64,000 nt of DNA from Variovorax sp. KK3 (lineage in GTDB: Bacteria; Pseudomonadota; Gammaproteobacteria; Burkholderiales; Burkholderiaceae_C): assembly GCF_001984055.1 (NCBI RefSeq), contig NZ_LYVO01000001.1, positions 62,001 to 126,000 of the forward strand, given 5' to 3'. The position numbers and the translations under genes are program-made. Of the stretch, positions 30,744 through 39,328 are shown piece after piece; positions within the stretch are counted from its first letter, which is position 1, and every line of letters starts with the position of its first letter. The notes beneath the pieces were generated by a model. It had not been told where the DNA came from. It did not search any database and saw nothing but the letters and a program-made list of their open reading frames with translations.

Positions 30744-31298
30744 ATGGCAAAGAGCGAAGCGGAAGTGGTGCTGCACGAGCTGTTCGTGCGTGGCCTGGAC
30801 GGCGACGCCGCGGCCTATCGCGCCTTTCTTCAGAAGCTCAGCGCCCATTTGCGCGCCTATCTGGCCCGGCGCCTGTTCGGCTGGCCGGACGAAGTGGAAG
30901 ACCTTGTCCAGGAGTGCCTGCTCGCGATGCACAACCAGCGCCACACTTACCAGAGCGACCAGCCGCTCACGGCCTGGGTGCATGCGATCGCGCGCTACAA
31001 GATGATCGACCTGCTGCGCGCCAAGTCCAGCCGCGAGGCGTTGCACGTTCCGCTCGACGACGACCTGGCCGTGTTCGCCGACTCGGCCACCGAGGCCAGC
31101 GACGCGCGGCGCGACCTGTCGGGGCTGCTCGAGACCTTGCCCGACCGGCACCGCCTGCCGATCGTGCATGTGAAGCTGCAGGGCCTGTCGGTGGCCGAGA
31201 CGGCGCGGCTCACCGGCATGTCGGAATCGGCCGTGAAGGTGGGCATCCACCGCGGGCTCAAGGCCCTGGCCCTCAAGATCGGAAAGACCTCGACATGA
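30744..31298 (+). CDS. sigF: ECF RNA polymerase sigma factor, SigF type
   Basis: A 184-aa sigma factor with region 2 ([20 protein letters not shown], then [17 protein letters not shown]) and region 4 ([39 protein letters not shown]). Its stop overlaps the ATG of a DUF1109 anti-sigma factor, and it is divergent from a bufferin operon, the same arrangement as sigma-F/NrsF in Caulobacter. The promoter in front of it makes it autoregulatory. ATG at 30744 is used rather than 30726 because the latter lies inside the -10 element. Confidence 0.9.
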   Translation: MAKSEAEVVLHELFVRGLDGDAAAYRAFLQKLSAHLRAYLARRLFGWPDEVEDLVQECLLAMHNQRHTYQSDQPLTAWVHAIARYKMIDLLRAKSSREALHVPLDDDLAVFADSATEASDARRDLSGLLETLPDRHRLPIVHVKLQGLSVAETARLTGMSESAVKVGIHRGLKALALKIGKTST

Positions 31299-31936
31299 AG
31301 ACAGACGAACTCGTGGCGCTGCTCGCCGCCGATGCCGAGCCCGTGCCGCGCCAGGCCGCCTCGCGCCGCTTCGCCTTGGCGCTGGCCTTGGGCCTGCCGC
31401 TGTCGATCGGCATCATGGCTGTCGAATACGGCGTGCGGCGCGATCTGGTGCAGACATTGTTTTGGCCGATGTTCTGGATCAAGCTGCTGTTCCCGATCTG
31501 CATGGCCGTCGCAGGTTTCGTGGTCGTCCAACGCCTCGCGCGCCCCGGCGTGCGCGTGCGCGCCGCGTGGCTGGGCCTGCTGATGCCCGTGCTGCTGATA
31601 TGGGCGATCGGCCTCGCAAGCTGGCTGGACGCGCCTACCGACGACCGCGCCGCCATGGTGTGGGGCCAGACCTGGCGCAGCTGCGTCTTCAACATCTCGC
31701 TGATCACGCTGCCCGTGTTCGTGGCCTCCTTGTTCGCGCTGAAGAGCCTGGCGCCGACGCAACCGGCGCTCGCCGGCGCAGCCGCGGGCATCATGTCCGC
31801 TGGTGCGGGTGCCGCGGTCTATGCGCTGCACTGCCCGGAACTGGCGGCGCCTTTTCTCGGGATCTGGTACGTGATCGGGATGGCGCTGCCGGCGGCGGCG
31901 GGGGCGGTGATCGGGTATCGGGTGTTGCGGTGGTGA
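31295..31936 (+). CDS. nrsF: DUF1109 membrane anti-sigma factor NrsF
   Basis: A 213-aa inner-membrane protein with about six helices (first at 27-45, last at 188-208) and a short cytoplasmic N-terminus that would bind the sigma factor. DUF1109 members are anti-sigma factors for SigF-type ECFs. Cysteines 130 (WRSC) and 180 (LHCPE) occupy positions matching those reported as essential for metal/oxidant sensing in the Caulobacter protein. ATGA overlap with sigF ensures paired synthesis. Confidence 0.9.
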   Translation: MKTDELVALLAADAEPVPRQAASRRFALALALGLPLSIGIMAVEYGVRRDLVQTLFWPMFWIKLLFPICMAVAGFVVVQRLARPGVRVRAAWLGLLMPVLLIWAIGLASWLDAPTDDRAAMVWGQTWRSCVFNISLITLPVFVASLFALKSLAPTQPALAGAAAGIMSAGAGAAVYALHCPELAAPFLGIWYVIGMALPAAAGAVIGYRVLRW

Positions 31937-31960
31937 GCAAGTCGAGCGCCACGCGGCCGG

Positions 31961-32401
31961 CTAGGAGGCGATCCCGAGCCGCGTGAACTGCGTTCGAGGC
32001 AGCAGGCGCCTGAAATCCGAGTCGAAACTGACCACATGCTCGCCTTGGTGAATTGCCGCTGCGGCCAGCCAGGCGTCCGGCAGGTCATTGCCTGCAAGCT
32101 TCATGTCGGCGCACAACTGGCGCAGGTGAGGCCATTCGGGCCCCAACGATGGCACTTCGACGCCGGGAGCGGCCAATATCGCCTCGATGAACCGCAGGGC
32201 ATTGGCCGTTGGCGTGGGGTTCAGGAAGATCTTGGGATTCGTCACCAATCGCAGGAAGCTCGCGAGCACCATCGGCTGCAATTTGAGGCGTGTGCCGCGG
32301 TTTGCATCGCCAAGCGCCTGTTCCAACCACTCGTTCGCAGCTTTGTGATGCGGGTGATCGCTGCGGGAGGCAGCCACCAGGATGTTGACGTCAGGCGTCA
32401 C
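31961..32401 (-). CDS. vapC: PIN-domain toxin, VapC-like ribonuclease
   Basis: A 146-aa PIN-fold protein. Acidic active-site residues are visible at the start (TPDVNILVAAS), in the middle (LPDAWLAAAAI) and in the C-terminal part (VVSFDSDFRRLL). Such toxins cleave tRNA or rRNA. The start is taken as GTG at 32401, which overlaps the end of the antitoxin gene by eleven bases; a longer upstream frame would run deep into the antitoxin gene. It is convergent with nrsF. Confidence 0.85.
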   Translation of the reverse strand: MTPDVNILVAASRSDHPHHKAANEWLEQALGDANRGTRLKLQPMVLASFLRLVTNPKIFLNPTPTANALRFIEAILAAPGVEVPSLGPEWPHLRQLCADMKLAGNDLPDAWLAAAAIHQGEHVVSFDSDFRRLLPRTQFTRLGIAS

Positions 32402-32630
32402 GGTCGGCGGCGTCCAGCATTGCCTTGTTGCTGAGCCCATCCAAGCCCGGTGCCAGTCCACCCTTGCCGCGGAACACCGGGAGACGGACGCGCTTTGCAG
32501 GCGCCTTTTGAGCGCGCAGGCGCATCTGGAGTCCTTCTTCGATCAAACGCGTCAGGCTTGTGCGCTGTTGAACGGCCAAGGTCTTGGCTTCCGTCAACAA
32601 AGCATCATTCAGGTCGAGAGTGGTTTTCAT
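32391..32630 (-). CDS. Antitoxin of the VapBC-like pair
   Basis: A 79-aa protein opening MKTTLDLNDALLTEAKTLA, a ribbon-helix-helix N-terminus typical of VapB antitoxins that pair with PIN toxins. A basic C-terminal tail (RLPVFRGKGGL) would wrap the toxin. ATG at 32630; an in-frame ATG at 32678 is less likely because the RHH motif begins at the second Met. It precedes and overlaps the toxin gene, as is usual for an autoregulated module. Confidence 0.82.
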   Translation of the reverse strand: MKTTLDLNDALLTEAKTLAVQQRTSLTRLIEEGLQMRLRAQKAPAKRVRLPVFRGKGGLAPGLDGLSNKAMLDAADRDA

Positions 32631-32750
32631 GCTGCGTCGCGAGCGTACAGATTTCTGTAGTGTATCGCCCACGGGCATCGCCGAGTCCGCTTCACATACA
32701 GGTCGGTGCTGCAGCCCGAGTGACGCCGAAGAAGCGGGGCCCCCCGCACC

Positions 32751-35700
32751 TCATTGAAACTGGCCTTCCGCACCGATGCCCTTGTGCGTCACGAAGCGCG
32801 CGAGCTTCGGCGTCAGCCATAGCTCCGCGTCTTCCACGAATTCGTAGACCACGGGTACCAGCACCAGCGACAGCAGGGTCGAGCTGATCAGTCCGCCAAT
32901 GACCGCCAGTGCCATCGGCACGCGGAACTCCGAACCCTCGCCGATGCCCAGCGCGGTCGGCAGCATGCCTGCCGCCATCGCGAAGGTCGTCATCACGATC
33001 GGGCGCGCGCGTTCGCGGCAGGCCTGCACCAGGGCCTCGTGCTGGCTCGCGCCGTCGCGTTCCGCCTCGATCGCGAACTCGACCAGCAGGATGGAGTTCT
33101 TGGCCGCCAGACCCATGAGCATCAACAGGCCGATGAGTGCGGGCAGGCCGAGTTCGGCGCCGCCGATCAAGAGGCCGAGAAACGCGCCGGCCAGCGACAG
33201 CGGCAGCGCCGCGAGAATGGTGATCGGCTTGAAGAAGCTGCGGAACAGCAGCACCAGCACCGCGTAGATCATGCCGATGCCGGCCGCGAGCGCGAGCCCG
33301 AAGCTCTTGAACAGCTTGAGCTGGTTTTCGCTGTCGCCATAGGCCGGGTTGCGCACGCCCTCGGGCAGGTTCTTGAGGATCGGCAGCGCATGGATGCGGG
33401 CCAGGCCCTGGCCGAGCGAGACGCCGGACAGTTCGGCTTCGACCATGGCGCGGCGCTCGCGGTCGTAGCGCTCGATGCGCGCCGCGCCCGCCTGGAAGCT
33501 GATTTCGGCGACCGTCGACAGCGGCACGGTCGACCCCGAGCTGGTGGGCACGCGCAGGGACTGGATGACGTCGAGGTCGCCGCGCGATGCATCGTCGAGC
33601 CGCACCCGCACGGTCAGGCGCTCGGTACCGGCATTGAACTTGGCCGAGCTGGCGTCGATGTCGCCGATGGTGGCGACACGGGCGATCGCCGCGACCGCTT
33701 CGGGCGTGACGCCCAACCGAGCTGCCTCCGACGGCTTCAGGCGAATGACCAGTTCGGTGCCAGGGCGCAGGGTCGCCTCGCGCACGTTTGCCAGCTCGGG
33801 CAGCTCGCGCATCTGCCGCGCCAGCTCGGTCGACGACTTTTCGAGCGCCGGGCCGTTCTCGCTCGACAACAGGATCTGCACCGTCGTGCTGCCGCCTTGT
33901 CCGCTCAACGCAAAGCCGAGCCGCACGTCGGGAATGGCCGAGAGCAGCGGACGGATGTCGGCCTGGAACTCCTGCGTCGTCATGCGGCGGTCGTCGCGCA
34001 GCAGCACCGTCACGCCGCTGGTTCCGCTCTTGGCGGCATCGTTGGCGATGGTGACGAAGACCGTCTTCACCTCGTCGCGCTGCTTCAGTTCGCGCGTGAG
34101 CCGGCTCGACGCGACCTGCAGGTCGTCGATGGTCGAGCCGGGCCCGCCTTCCACCGTGATCTGCACGATGCCGTTGTCCGACGGCGGCGTGAAGCCAGTG
34201 GGCAGCAGGCTCGCGAGAAAGAGCGAGCCGATGAAGATCGCCGAGCCGAGGCCGAGCGAGATCCAGCGGTGGTCGAGCGCCCAGTCGAGCGAGCGCCGGT
34301 ACCAGCCCACGAACGGCTTCTGCGGATGCGCATGTGCCTCGGGCGCCAGGAAGTAGGCGCACATCAGCGGCGTGAGCATGCGCGCCACGACCAGCGACGA
34401 CAGCACCGAAACGGCCACCGTGATGCCGAACTCGAAGAAGAACTGGCCGATGAAGCCGCCGAGGAAGGACACCGGCATGAACACGACCACGATGGCGAGC
34501 GTGGTCGCCGTCACCGCCAGCCCGATGGCGTCGGAGCCCTCGAACGCGGCGTGGAAAGGCGATTCGCCGGCCTGGATGCGCTTCTGGATGTTCTCGATCT
34601 CGACGATCGCGTCGTCGACCAGGATGCCGATCACCAGGGTCAGCGCAAGCAGCGTGATCATGTTCAGGCTGAAGCCCATCAGGTGCATGACCGCGAAGGT
34701 GGGGACCAGCGAGATCGGCATGGCCAGCGCCGCGATGGCGGTCGCGCGCCAGTCGCGCAGAAAGGCCAGCACCACCAGCGCGGCGAGCAGCATGCCTTCG
34801 AGCAGCGTGTGGACCGTGGCGTCGAAGCTGTGCCGCGTGTTCTCGGCCGACGAGACGATCGGCGTGAAGGTGACGCCCGGATGCTTCTTCGCCAGCTTGT
34901 CGACGGCCGCGAGGGTGGCCGTCTCCACGTCCACGTCGGATGCCGCATTCGTCTTCATCACCTGGAAGCCGACCACCGGCGACCCGTCGAGCAAGGCCAG
35001 GCCCGTGCGTTCGGCCGCACCGCTGCCGACGTTGGCCACGTCGCCGAGCTGCACCGTGCGGCCGCCGCCGGTCGGAATCACGAGCTGGCGAAGGCTGTCG
35101 ACGCTCTGCGCCGCGTTCAGCACGCGCACGGTCTGCTGGTGGCCGCCGATCTGCGTGATGCCGCCGCCGATGTCGGTGCTGAAGCCTCGCAGCGCGTCGT
35201 TGACCTGCGGCGCGGTCAGCCCCAGTGCCTCGAGCCGGGCGGGGTCGAGCGTGATGTTGATCTCGCGTTCGACACCGCCGACACGCGCGACCTGGGCCAC
35301 GCCGTCGGCGCTGATCAATGCGCGCGCCACCGTGTCGTCGATGAACCAGCTCAGCTCGACGTCGGACATGCCGGAGGCGGACACTGCGTAGGTCAGGATG
35401 GGCAGCGAGTCGATGTCGAAGCGGCGCACGATGGGCTCTTCGATGCCGCGCGGCAAGGCGGCCCGCACCGCATCGATGGCGGCGCGGACTTCGTCGGTCG
35501 CCTTCTGCGGATCGGCGCCCACGGCGAACTCGACCGTCGTCGCCGATGCGCCCGGCGACACCGTCGAACTCACGTGGGCGACGTTGGCGATGTTCGACAC
35601 CGCGCCTTCGACTTCGCGCGTGACCTGGGTCTCGACCTCGGTCGTCGCCGCGCCCGGCAGCGACACGCTCACCTGCACGATGGGGAACGAAACGTCGGGG

Positions 35701-35816
35701 AACAGCTTGATGGGCAAGGCCAGGTAGCCCGCGAGGCCCGCGATCAGCAGCGCGATGAAGAGCACGCTGACCGGAATCGGGTTCTTGATCGACCATGCGG
35801 AGATGCCGAGCTTCAT
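32751..35816 (-). CDS. RND multidrug efflux transporter, HAE1 type
   Basis: A 1021-aa inner-membrane proton antiporter of the AcrB/MexB superfamily, the pump of a tripartite system. It has N-terminal helix 1 (VSVLFIALLIAGLAGYLAL), two large periplasmic loops, the proton-relay motif LVIGILVDDAIVEIENI in the fourth helix, and FMPVSFLGGFIGQFF. It follows its membrane-fusion partner by one base. Substrate cannot be read from sequence. In overall motif pattern it is closer to the short HAE1 pumps than to AcrB. Confidence 0.93.
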   Translation of the reverse strand: MKLGISAWSIKNPIPVSVLFIALLIAGLAGYLALPIKLFPDVSFPIVQVSVSLPGAATTEVETQVTREVEGAVSNIANVAHVSSTVSPGASATTVEFAVGADPQKATDEVRAAIDAVRAALPRGIEEPIVRRFDIDSLPILTYAVSASGMSDVELSWFIDDTVARALISADGVAQVARVGGVEREINITLDPARLEALGLTAPQVNDALRGFSTDIGGGITQIGGHQQTVRVLNAAQSVDSLRQLVIPTGGGRTVQLGDVANVGSGAAERTGLALLDGSPVVGFQVMKTNAASDVDVETATLAAVDKLAKKHPGVTFTPIVSSAENTRHSFDATVHTLLEGMLLAALVVLAFLRDWRATAIAALAMPISLVPTFAVMHLMGFSLNMITLLALTLVIGILVDDAIVEIENIQKRIQAGESPFHAAFEGSDAIGLAVTATTLAIVVVFMPVSFLGGFIGQFFFEFGITVAVSVLSSLVVARMLTPLMCAYFLAPEAHAHPQKPFVGWYRRSLDWALDHRWISLGLGSAIFIGSLFLASLLPTGFTPPSDNGIVQITVEGGPGSTIDDLQVASSRLTRELKQRDEVKTVFVTIANDAAKSGTSGVTVLLRDDRRMTTQEFQADIRPLLSAIPDVRLGFALSGQGGSTTVQILLSSENGPALEKSSTELARQMRELPELANVREATLRPGTELVIRLKPSEAARLGVTPEAVAAIARVATIGDIDASSAKFNAGTERLTVRVRLDDASRGDLDVIQSLRVPTSSGSTVPLSTVAEISFQAGAARIERYDRERRAMVEAELSGVSLGQGLARIHALPILKNLPEGVRNPAYGDSENQLKLFKSFGLALAAGIGMIYAVLVLLFRSFFKPITILAALPLSLAGAFLGLLIGGAELGLPALIGLLMLMGLAAKNSILLVEFAIEAERDGASQHEALVQACRERARPIVMTTFAMAAGMLPTALGIGEGSEFRVPMALAVIGGLISSTLLSLVLVPVVYEFVEDAELWLTPKLARFVTHKGIGAEGQFQ

Positions 35817-35817
35817 G

Positions 35818-36882
35818 TCACTTCGCTCCGCTCGCGGCCGGCTGGCCGAGTCCCGGCTTCACCAGGTCGCCGTCGATCAGGAAGGCACCGCCCGCCAGCG
35901 CGACCTGCGTGCCGATGGGCGGGCCCTGCACCAGCTCGACGCGCCCGCGCGAACGCTGGCCGGTCTTGACCGGCATGCGGTGCGCGCGGTTGTCGGCGCC
36001 GATGACGATCACCGACGGGCCGCTGGCTTCGAAGTGAACGGCCTTTTCGGGCACGACGGCGACCGGCGCGGCGCCGCTCGCGAAGGTCGCGCGCGCGAAG
36101 CCGCCCACGCGCAGCATGCTCGCGGTCGGCATGGCCACCCGCACGCGGCCGAGCTTGGTCTGGGGATCGATGCGCGGGCTGATCAGGCGCACCGTGCCGT
36201 CGACGTCGGTGCCGTCGGCGAGCGTCACCTTCACCGCCTGGCCGGGCCGCACACCGAGGATGGCGATCTCCGGCACCTCGGCGTCGAGTTCGACCTCGTT
36301 GTCCCGGACGACACGGAACATCGGCTCGCCGCTCGACAGCGAGCCCGGCCGCACGGTGCGCTCGACGACCATGCCCGACACGGGCGCGCGAACGGTCATC
36401 TGCCCGATCTGGGTTTCGAGTTCGCGCAATTGCGCTGTTGCGATGCGGGCCTGGCTTCGACGACTTCCGATGTCTTCGTCGGAGATGACGCCGGTGCTGT
36501 CCAGACCTTCGACGCGGTCCGCTTCGGCCTTCGCTTTCTCGGCCTGCGCCCGCGCCTGCGCGACGCGCTGGCGCAGCAGCGCATCGTCGAGCACGGCCAG
36601 GGCCTGGCCGGCCTTCACCTGGGCGCCTTCTTCGACGAAGACACGCAGCACGCGCACGCCGGCCTGCTCGACGCCGACCGCCGCCTCTTCGCGCGCAACG
36701 AGCAGCCCCGATGCCGTGGTCGTGGCGGCGAGTGCTTCGCTTGCGACCTGCGCGACCGAGACGGTGCGAGGCACCTCGGCCGCGCGCTTGGGTTGGGCTT
36801 CGCCCGAACAGCCGGCGAGCAGAAGGGCAGGGCCGGCAGCCAGCAGGAGCGCGACGACGCTGGGCGCAAAAGATCGGTTCAT
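35818..36882 (-). CDS. RND efflux periplasmic adaptor (membrane fusion) lipoprotein
   Basis: A 354-aa lipoprotein adaptor. It has signal and lipobox LLLAGCS (lipidated Cys near 24), a biotinyl-lipoyl-like hairpin (VLRVFVEEGAQVKAGQALAV), an alpha-helical hairpin (about 95-150), a second half-lipoyl motif VRAPVSGMVVERTVRPG and a beta-barrel. It links the RND pump to the outer-membrane channel. ATG at 36882 gives the lipobox at the right distance; longer in-frame starts would run into the outer-membrane gene. Confidence 0.92.
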   Translation of the reverse strand: MNRSFAPSVVALLLAAGPALLLAGCSGEAQPKRAAEVPRTVSVAQVASEALAATTTASGLLVAREEAAVGVEQAGVRVLRVFVEEGAQVKAGQALAVLDDALLRQRVAQARAQAEKAKAEADRVEGLDSTGVISDEDIGSRRSQARIATAQLRELETQIGQMTVRAPVSGMVVERTVRPGSLSSGEPMFRVVRDNEVELDAEVPEIAILGVRPGQAVKVTLADGTDVDGTVRLISPRIDPQTKLGRVRVAMPTASMLRVGGFARATFASGAAPVAVVPEKAVHFEASGPSVIVIGADNRAHRMPVKTGQRSRGRVELVQGPPIGTQVALAGGAFLIDGDLVKPGLGQPAASGAK

Positions 36883-36950
36883 GGTTCGGGGACGTTCTGT
36901 ACGAAATTTCAGGATCGGCGAAATCGCCGGGATCGCCGGCATCGGCGGGC
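36883..36950 (-). other. Intergenic spacer with short iterated GC-rich repeats
   Basis: The 68-base gap between the outer-membrane and adaptor genes holds three or four near-copies of a nine-base ATCGCCGGG/ATCGGCGGG unit around 36914-36950, including the stem GGCGA-AA-TCGCC at 36917-36928. It may form a small mRNA structure inside the operon. Confidence 0.4.
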
Positions 36951-38420
36951 TCACTCGGATGAATCGGCGCCTGGCGCAGTCCATCCGCCGCCCAGCGACT
37001 TGAAGGCCTGGACCGAGCCCAGAAGCCTGTCGACCTTCGCGGTGGTGAATGCGGCGCGCGAGCCGCGCCACGCGGCCTCGGCATCGAGCAGGCTCTGCAG
37101 GTCGCCCAGGCCGCGCCGGTACCGCGTCTCCGCCGCGTCGAAGGCGCGTCGGGCACGTGCTTCGCCGTCCTGCAGGATGGCCACGCGTTCGTGCGCGGCT
37201 TCCAGGCGCACGAAGGCCTGGTCGGCTTCGGCGAAGGCTGTCTGCACGGCCTTCTCATAGGCGACGACGGCCTGCATGCCGCGCGCGCTCTGGATGTCGA
37301 GCGCGGCCATCAGCCGGGGCCGGTCGAGCACCGGGATGTTCAGGCCTGCGCCGAGCGTCCAGAAGGCGAGCCGCGTGTCGAAGGTGCCGCGCTGCTGCGA
37401 TACGCCGATGGACGGTTGCAGCGTGAGCGTCGGGAAGAAGTCGAGTTCGGCCAGGCGCACGGACGCGCGAGCGCTTTCGACGCGGGCGTGTGCCTGCCGT
37501 ACGTCGGGTCGGCGTTCGAGCAGGTTGCCTGGCACGGTGGCGGGCACGCCCGGCGGCGCGCCCAGGCCATCGCTCGCGCCTTGATCGGCCGCGATGCGGT
37601 CGATCGGGCCGAGGCCGTCGCCGGCCAGCACCAGGACGGCACGGCGCGTTGCGTGTAGCTCCGCCTCCAGCCCCATTCGCTGTGCAAGGCTGCGTGCGAC
37701 CTCGGCACCGACGCGGTCGGCTTCGGACGCGGCAGACAGGCCCCGTTCGACCCGGCGGTCGAGCAACTCGAGCAGCGCGCCCTGGATGCGTTCGTTCGCA
37801 CGCGCGTCGTCCAGCCGAGCCGCCAGGCCGCGGGCTTCGAACAAGGTCTGCGCCACCTGGGCCGCGAGCGCCGCCCGCGATGCCTCGTAGTCGAATCGCG
37901 CGGCTGCCAGGTCTGCGTCCGCCGCATCGCGCCGCGTCGTGTTGCGACCGAACAGGTCGAGCTCCCAGCTGATGGGCAGCGAGAGGCCCTGGCTCCGTGT
38001 GGTCGGTGCGATGGCGGCGGCGGACGATGCCGACCCGTCGTCGAGGCGGATGTTTCTGGTGCGCTCCACGTTGCCTTGCACTGCACCGCGCGCATCGGCG
38101 ATGGACAGCGTCTGGCCGCGGATGGCGCGTGCTTCATCGAGTCGCGCCAGTGCGAGCTTGGCATCGACGCCGTTGGCGAGCGAGCGCTCCACCAGCGATT
38201 GCAACTGCTCGTCGCCGTAGCTGCGCCACCAGGCGTCGAGCGCGGCCGGTGGCAGTTCGTTCCTGGCTTGCGTGCCGTAGCTGGGAGGCAGCGTGATCTC
38301 GGGCACGCGCGGATGCTCGCCCGTGGCGCATCCCATGAGGATGGCGGCAAGCAAGCCGGCCGGCACCAGCCATGAGGCTCGGCGCGTTCGGGCCCAGGTT
38401 CGTTCGTCGTGAGGTCGCAT
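36951..38420 (-). CDS. Outer-membrane efflux lipoprotein, NodT/OprM family
   Basis: A 489-aa TolC-fold channel. It has a lipoprotein signal (LLAAILMGCATG), the NodT opening (WWRSYGDEQLQSLVERSLANG), the family motif LPISWELDLFGRNTTRRDAADADLA and LLERRPDVRQAHARVESAR, and repeats of coiled-coil hairpins to the C-terminus. It completes the tripartite pump. ATG at 38420 begins immediately after the tetR stop codon. Confidence 0.92.
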   Translation of the reverse strand: MRPHDERTWARTRRASWLVPAGLLAAILMGCATGEHPRVPEITLPPSYGTQARNELPPAALDAWWRSYGDEQLQSLVERSLANGVDAKLALARLDEARAIRGQTLSIADARGAVQGNVERTRNIRLDDGSASSAAAIAPTTRSQGLSLPISWELDLFGRNTTRRDAADADLAAARFDYEASRAALAAQVAQTLFEARGLAARLDDARANERIQGALLELLDRRVERGLSAASEADRVGAEVARSLAQRMGLEAELHATRRAVLVLAGDGLGPIDRIAADQGASDGLGAPPGVPATVPGNLLERRPDVRQAHARVESARASVRLAELDFFPTLTLQPSIGVSQQRGTFDTRLAFWTLGAGLNIPVLDRPRLMAALDIQSARGMQAVVAYEKAVQTAFAEADQAFVRLEAAHERVAILQDGEARARRAFDAAETRYRRGLGDLQSLLDAEAAWRGSRAAFTTAKVDRLLGSVQAFKSLGGGWTAPGADSSE

Positions 38421-39035
38421 CTAGTCCTTGATCGCGTCGCAGATCGGCAGCGTGCTGGCGGTGCGTATCGCGCGGGCGAGAAAGTCGTTGATGCTTTCCA
38501 TCGTCATGACCTTCTTCTGGTTGATGACGGCATCGGTGATGTGCTCGTCCACCGTGCGCATCGCGGCGATGATGGTTGCGGCACACAGCTGCACGTCGAA
38601 CTCCTCCGAATGGCGGCGTGCGCGCCGTGCGACGACCTTCGCCATTTCCGCTTGCACCTTGTGGTTGGCCATGAGCCATGCCTCGCGCAGGCCCGGCTCC
38701 ATCGGCAGGCGTGCGATCAGCAGCGCGCAGAGCACGTCGTCGCTGACGTCGCGTTCCGGGCGCGTGGCCAGCGCGAAGTAGCCGTGGATGAATGCCTCGA
38801 TGGTCGTGTCGAGCTTCCACTCGGACATCTGCGAGACGAAGCGGAACGACGAATGGTTGAACAGCGGTTCGACCGAGCTTTCCTTCGTCCGGAAGTAGCG
38901 CCAGAAGGTCCGCCGAGAGATGCCCGCGGCCGCGGCAATGTCGTCGGCGCTCGTCGCAGTGACGCCTTTTTCGAGAAAGAGGCGGGTGGCGTGCCGGGAC
39001 ACGTCCAGGCGGCTGGCTTCCTTGGTGTTGATCAT
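38421..39035 (-). CDS. TetR-family regulator of the efflux operon
   Basis: A 204-aa repressor with an N-terminal helix-turn-helix (ATSADDIAAAAGISRRTFWRYF, about 25-48) and a variable ligand-binding C-terminal domain (about 75-204). It is the first gene of the tetR-oprM-mexA-mexB-like operon, so it is probably autoregulated together with the pump. A double palindrome lies 31-66 bases upstream of its start. Confidence 0.9.
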   Translation of the reverse strand: MINTKEASRLDVSRHATRLFLEKGVTATSADDIAAAAGISRRTFWRYFRTKESSVEPLFNHSSFRFVSQMSEWKLDTTIEAFIHGYFALATRPERDVSDDVLCALLIARLPMEPGLREAWLMANHKVQAEMAKVVARRARRHSEEFDVQLCAATIIAAMRTVDEHITDAVINQKKVMTMESINDFLARAIRTASTLPICDAIKD

Positions 39036-39065
39036 TCGGGACGAGATCGAGATTGCTCGAGAATT

Positions 39066-39101
39066 GGCACTGAGTGCCGTAGTTTATGGCACTCAGTGTC
39101 A
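39066..39101. promoter_or_regulatory. Paired palindromic operator upstream of tetR
   Basis: There are two copies of GGCACTGAGTGCC: a perfect one at 39066-39078 and one with a single change at 39088-39101 (GGCACTCAGTGTC on the plus strand). Their centres are 22 bases apart, two helical turns, as expected for two repressor dimers bound on the same face. Confidence 0.75.
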
Positions 39102-39328
39102 TTTGCGGCCAGTGATGCCCAGCAACCATTCGCGGATGAGGGATAGACACCAGCCCGCGGCATTGCGAATGCGTGCGACGTCGCTCAGGGGTTATGTGCA
39201 GTGTTCGAACTTGCCCGTGGTTTACGAGAAGTCGGCGTCAGCCTGCTCCGCCACTGCTTGCTGTCGAGGTCGTGACCCTTGCCCGTCAGTCGGAGTGCCG
39301 ATGACCGTGCCAAGTCCTCGAATGCGCG

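Noticed and set aside
33039..35969. A plus-strand open frame of about 976 codons across the RND transporter
   Set aside because: It is antisense to a full-length RND pump with clear motifs; its composition is typical of the reverse complement of a GC-rich gene.
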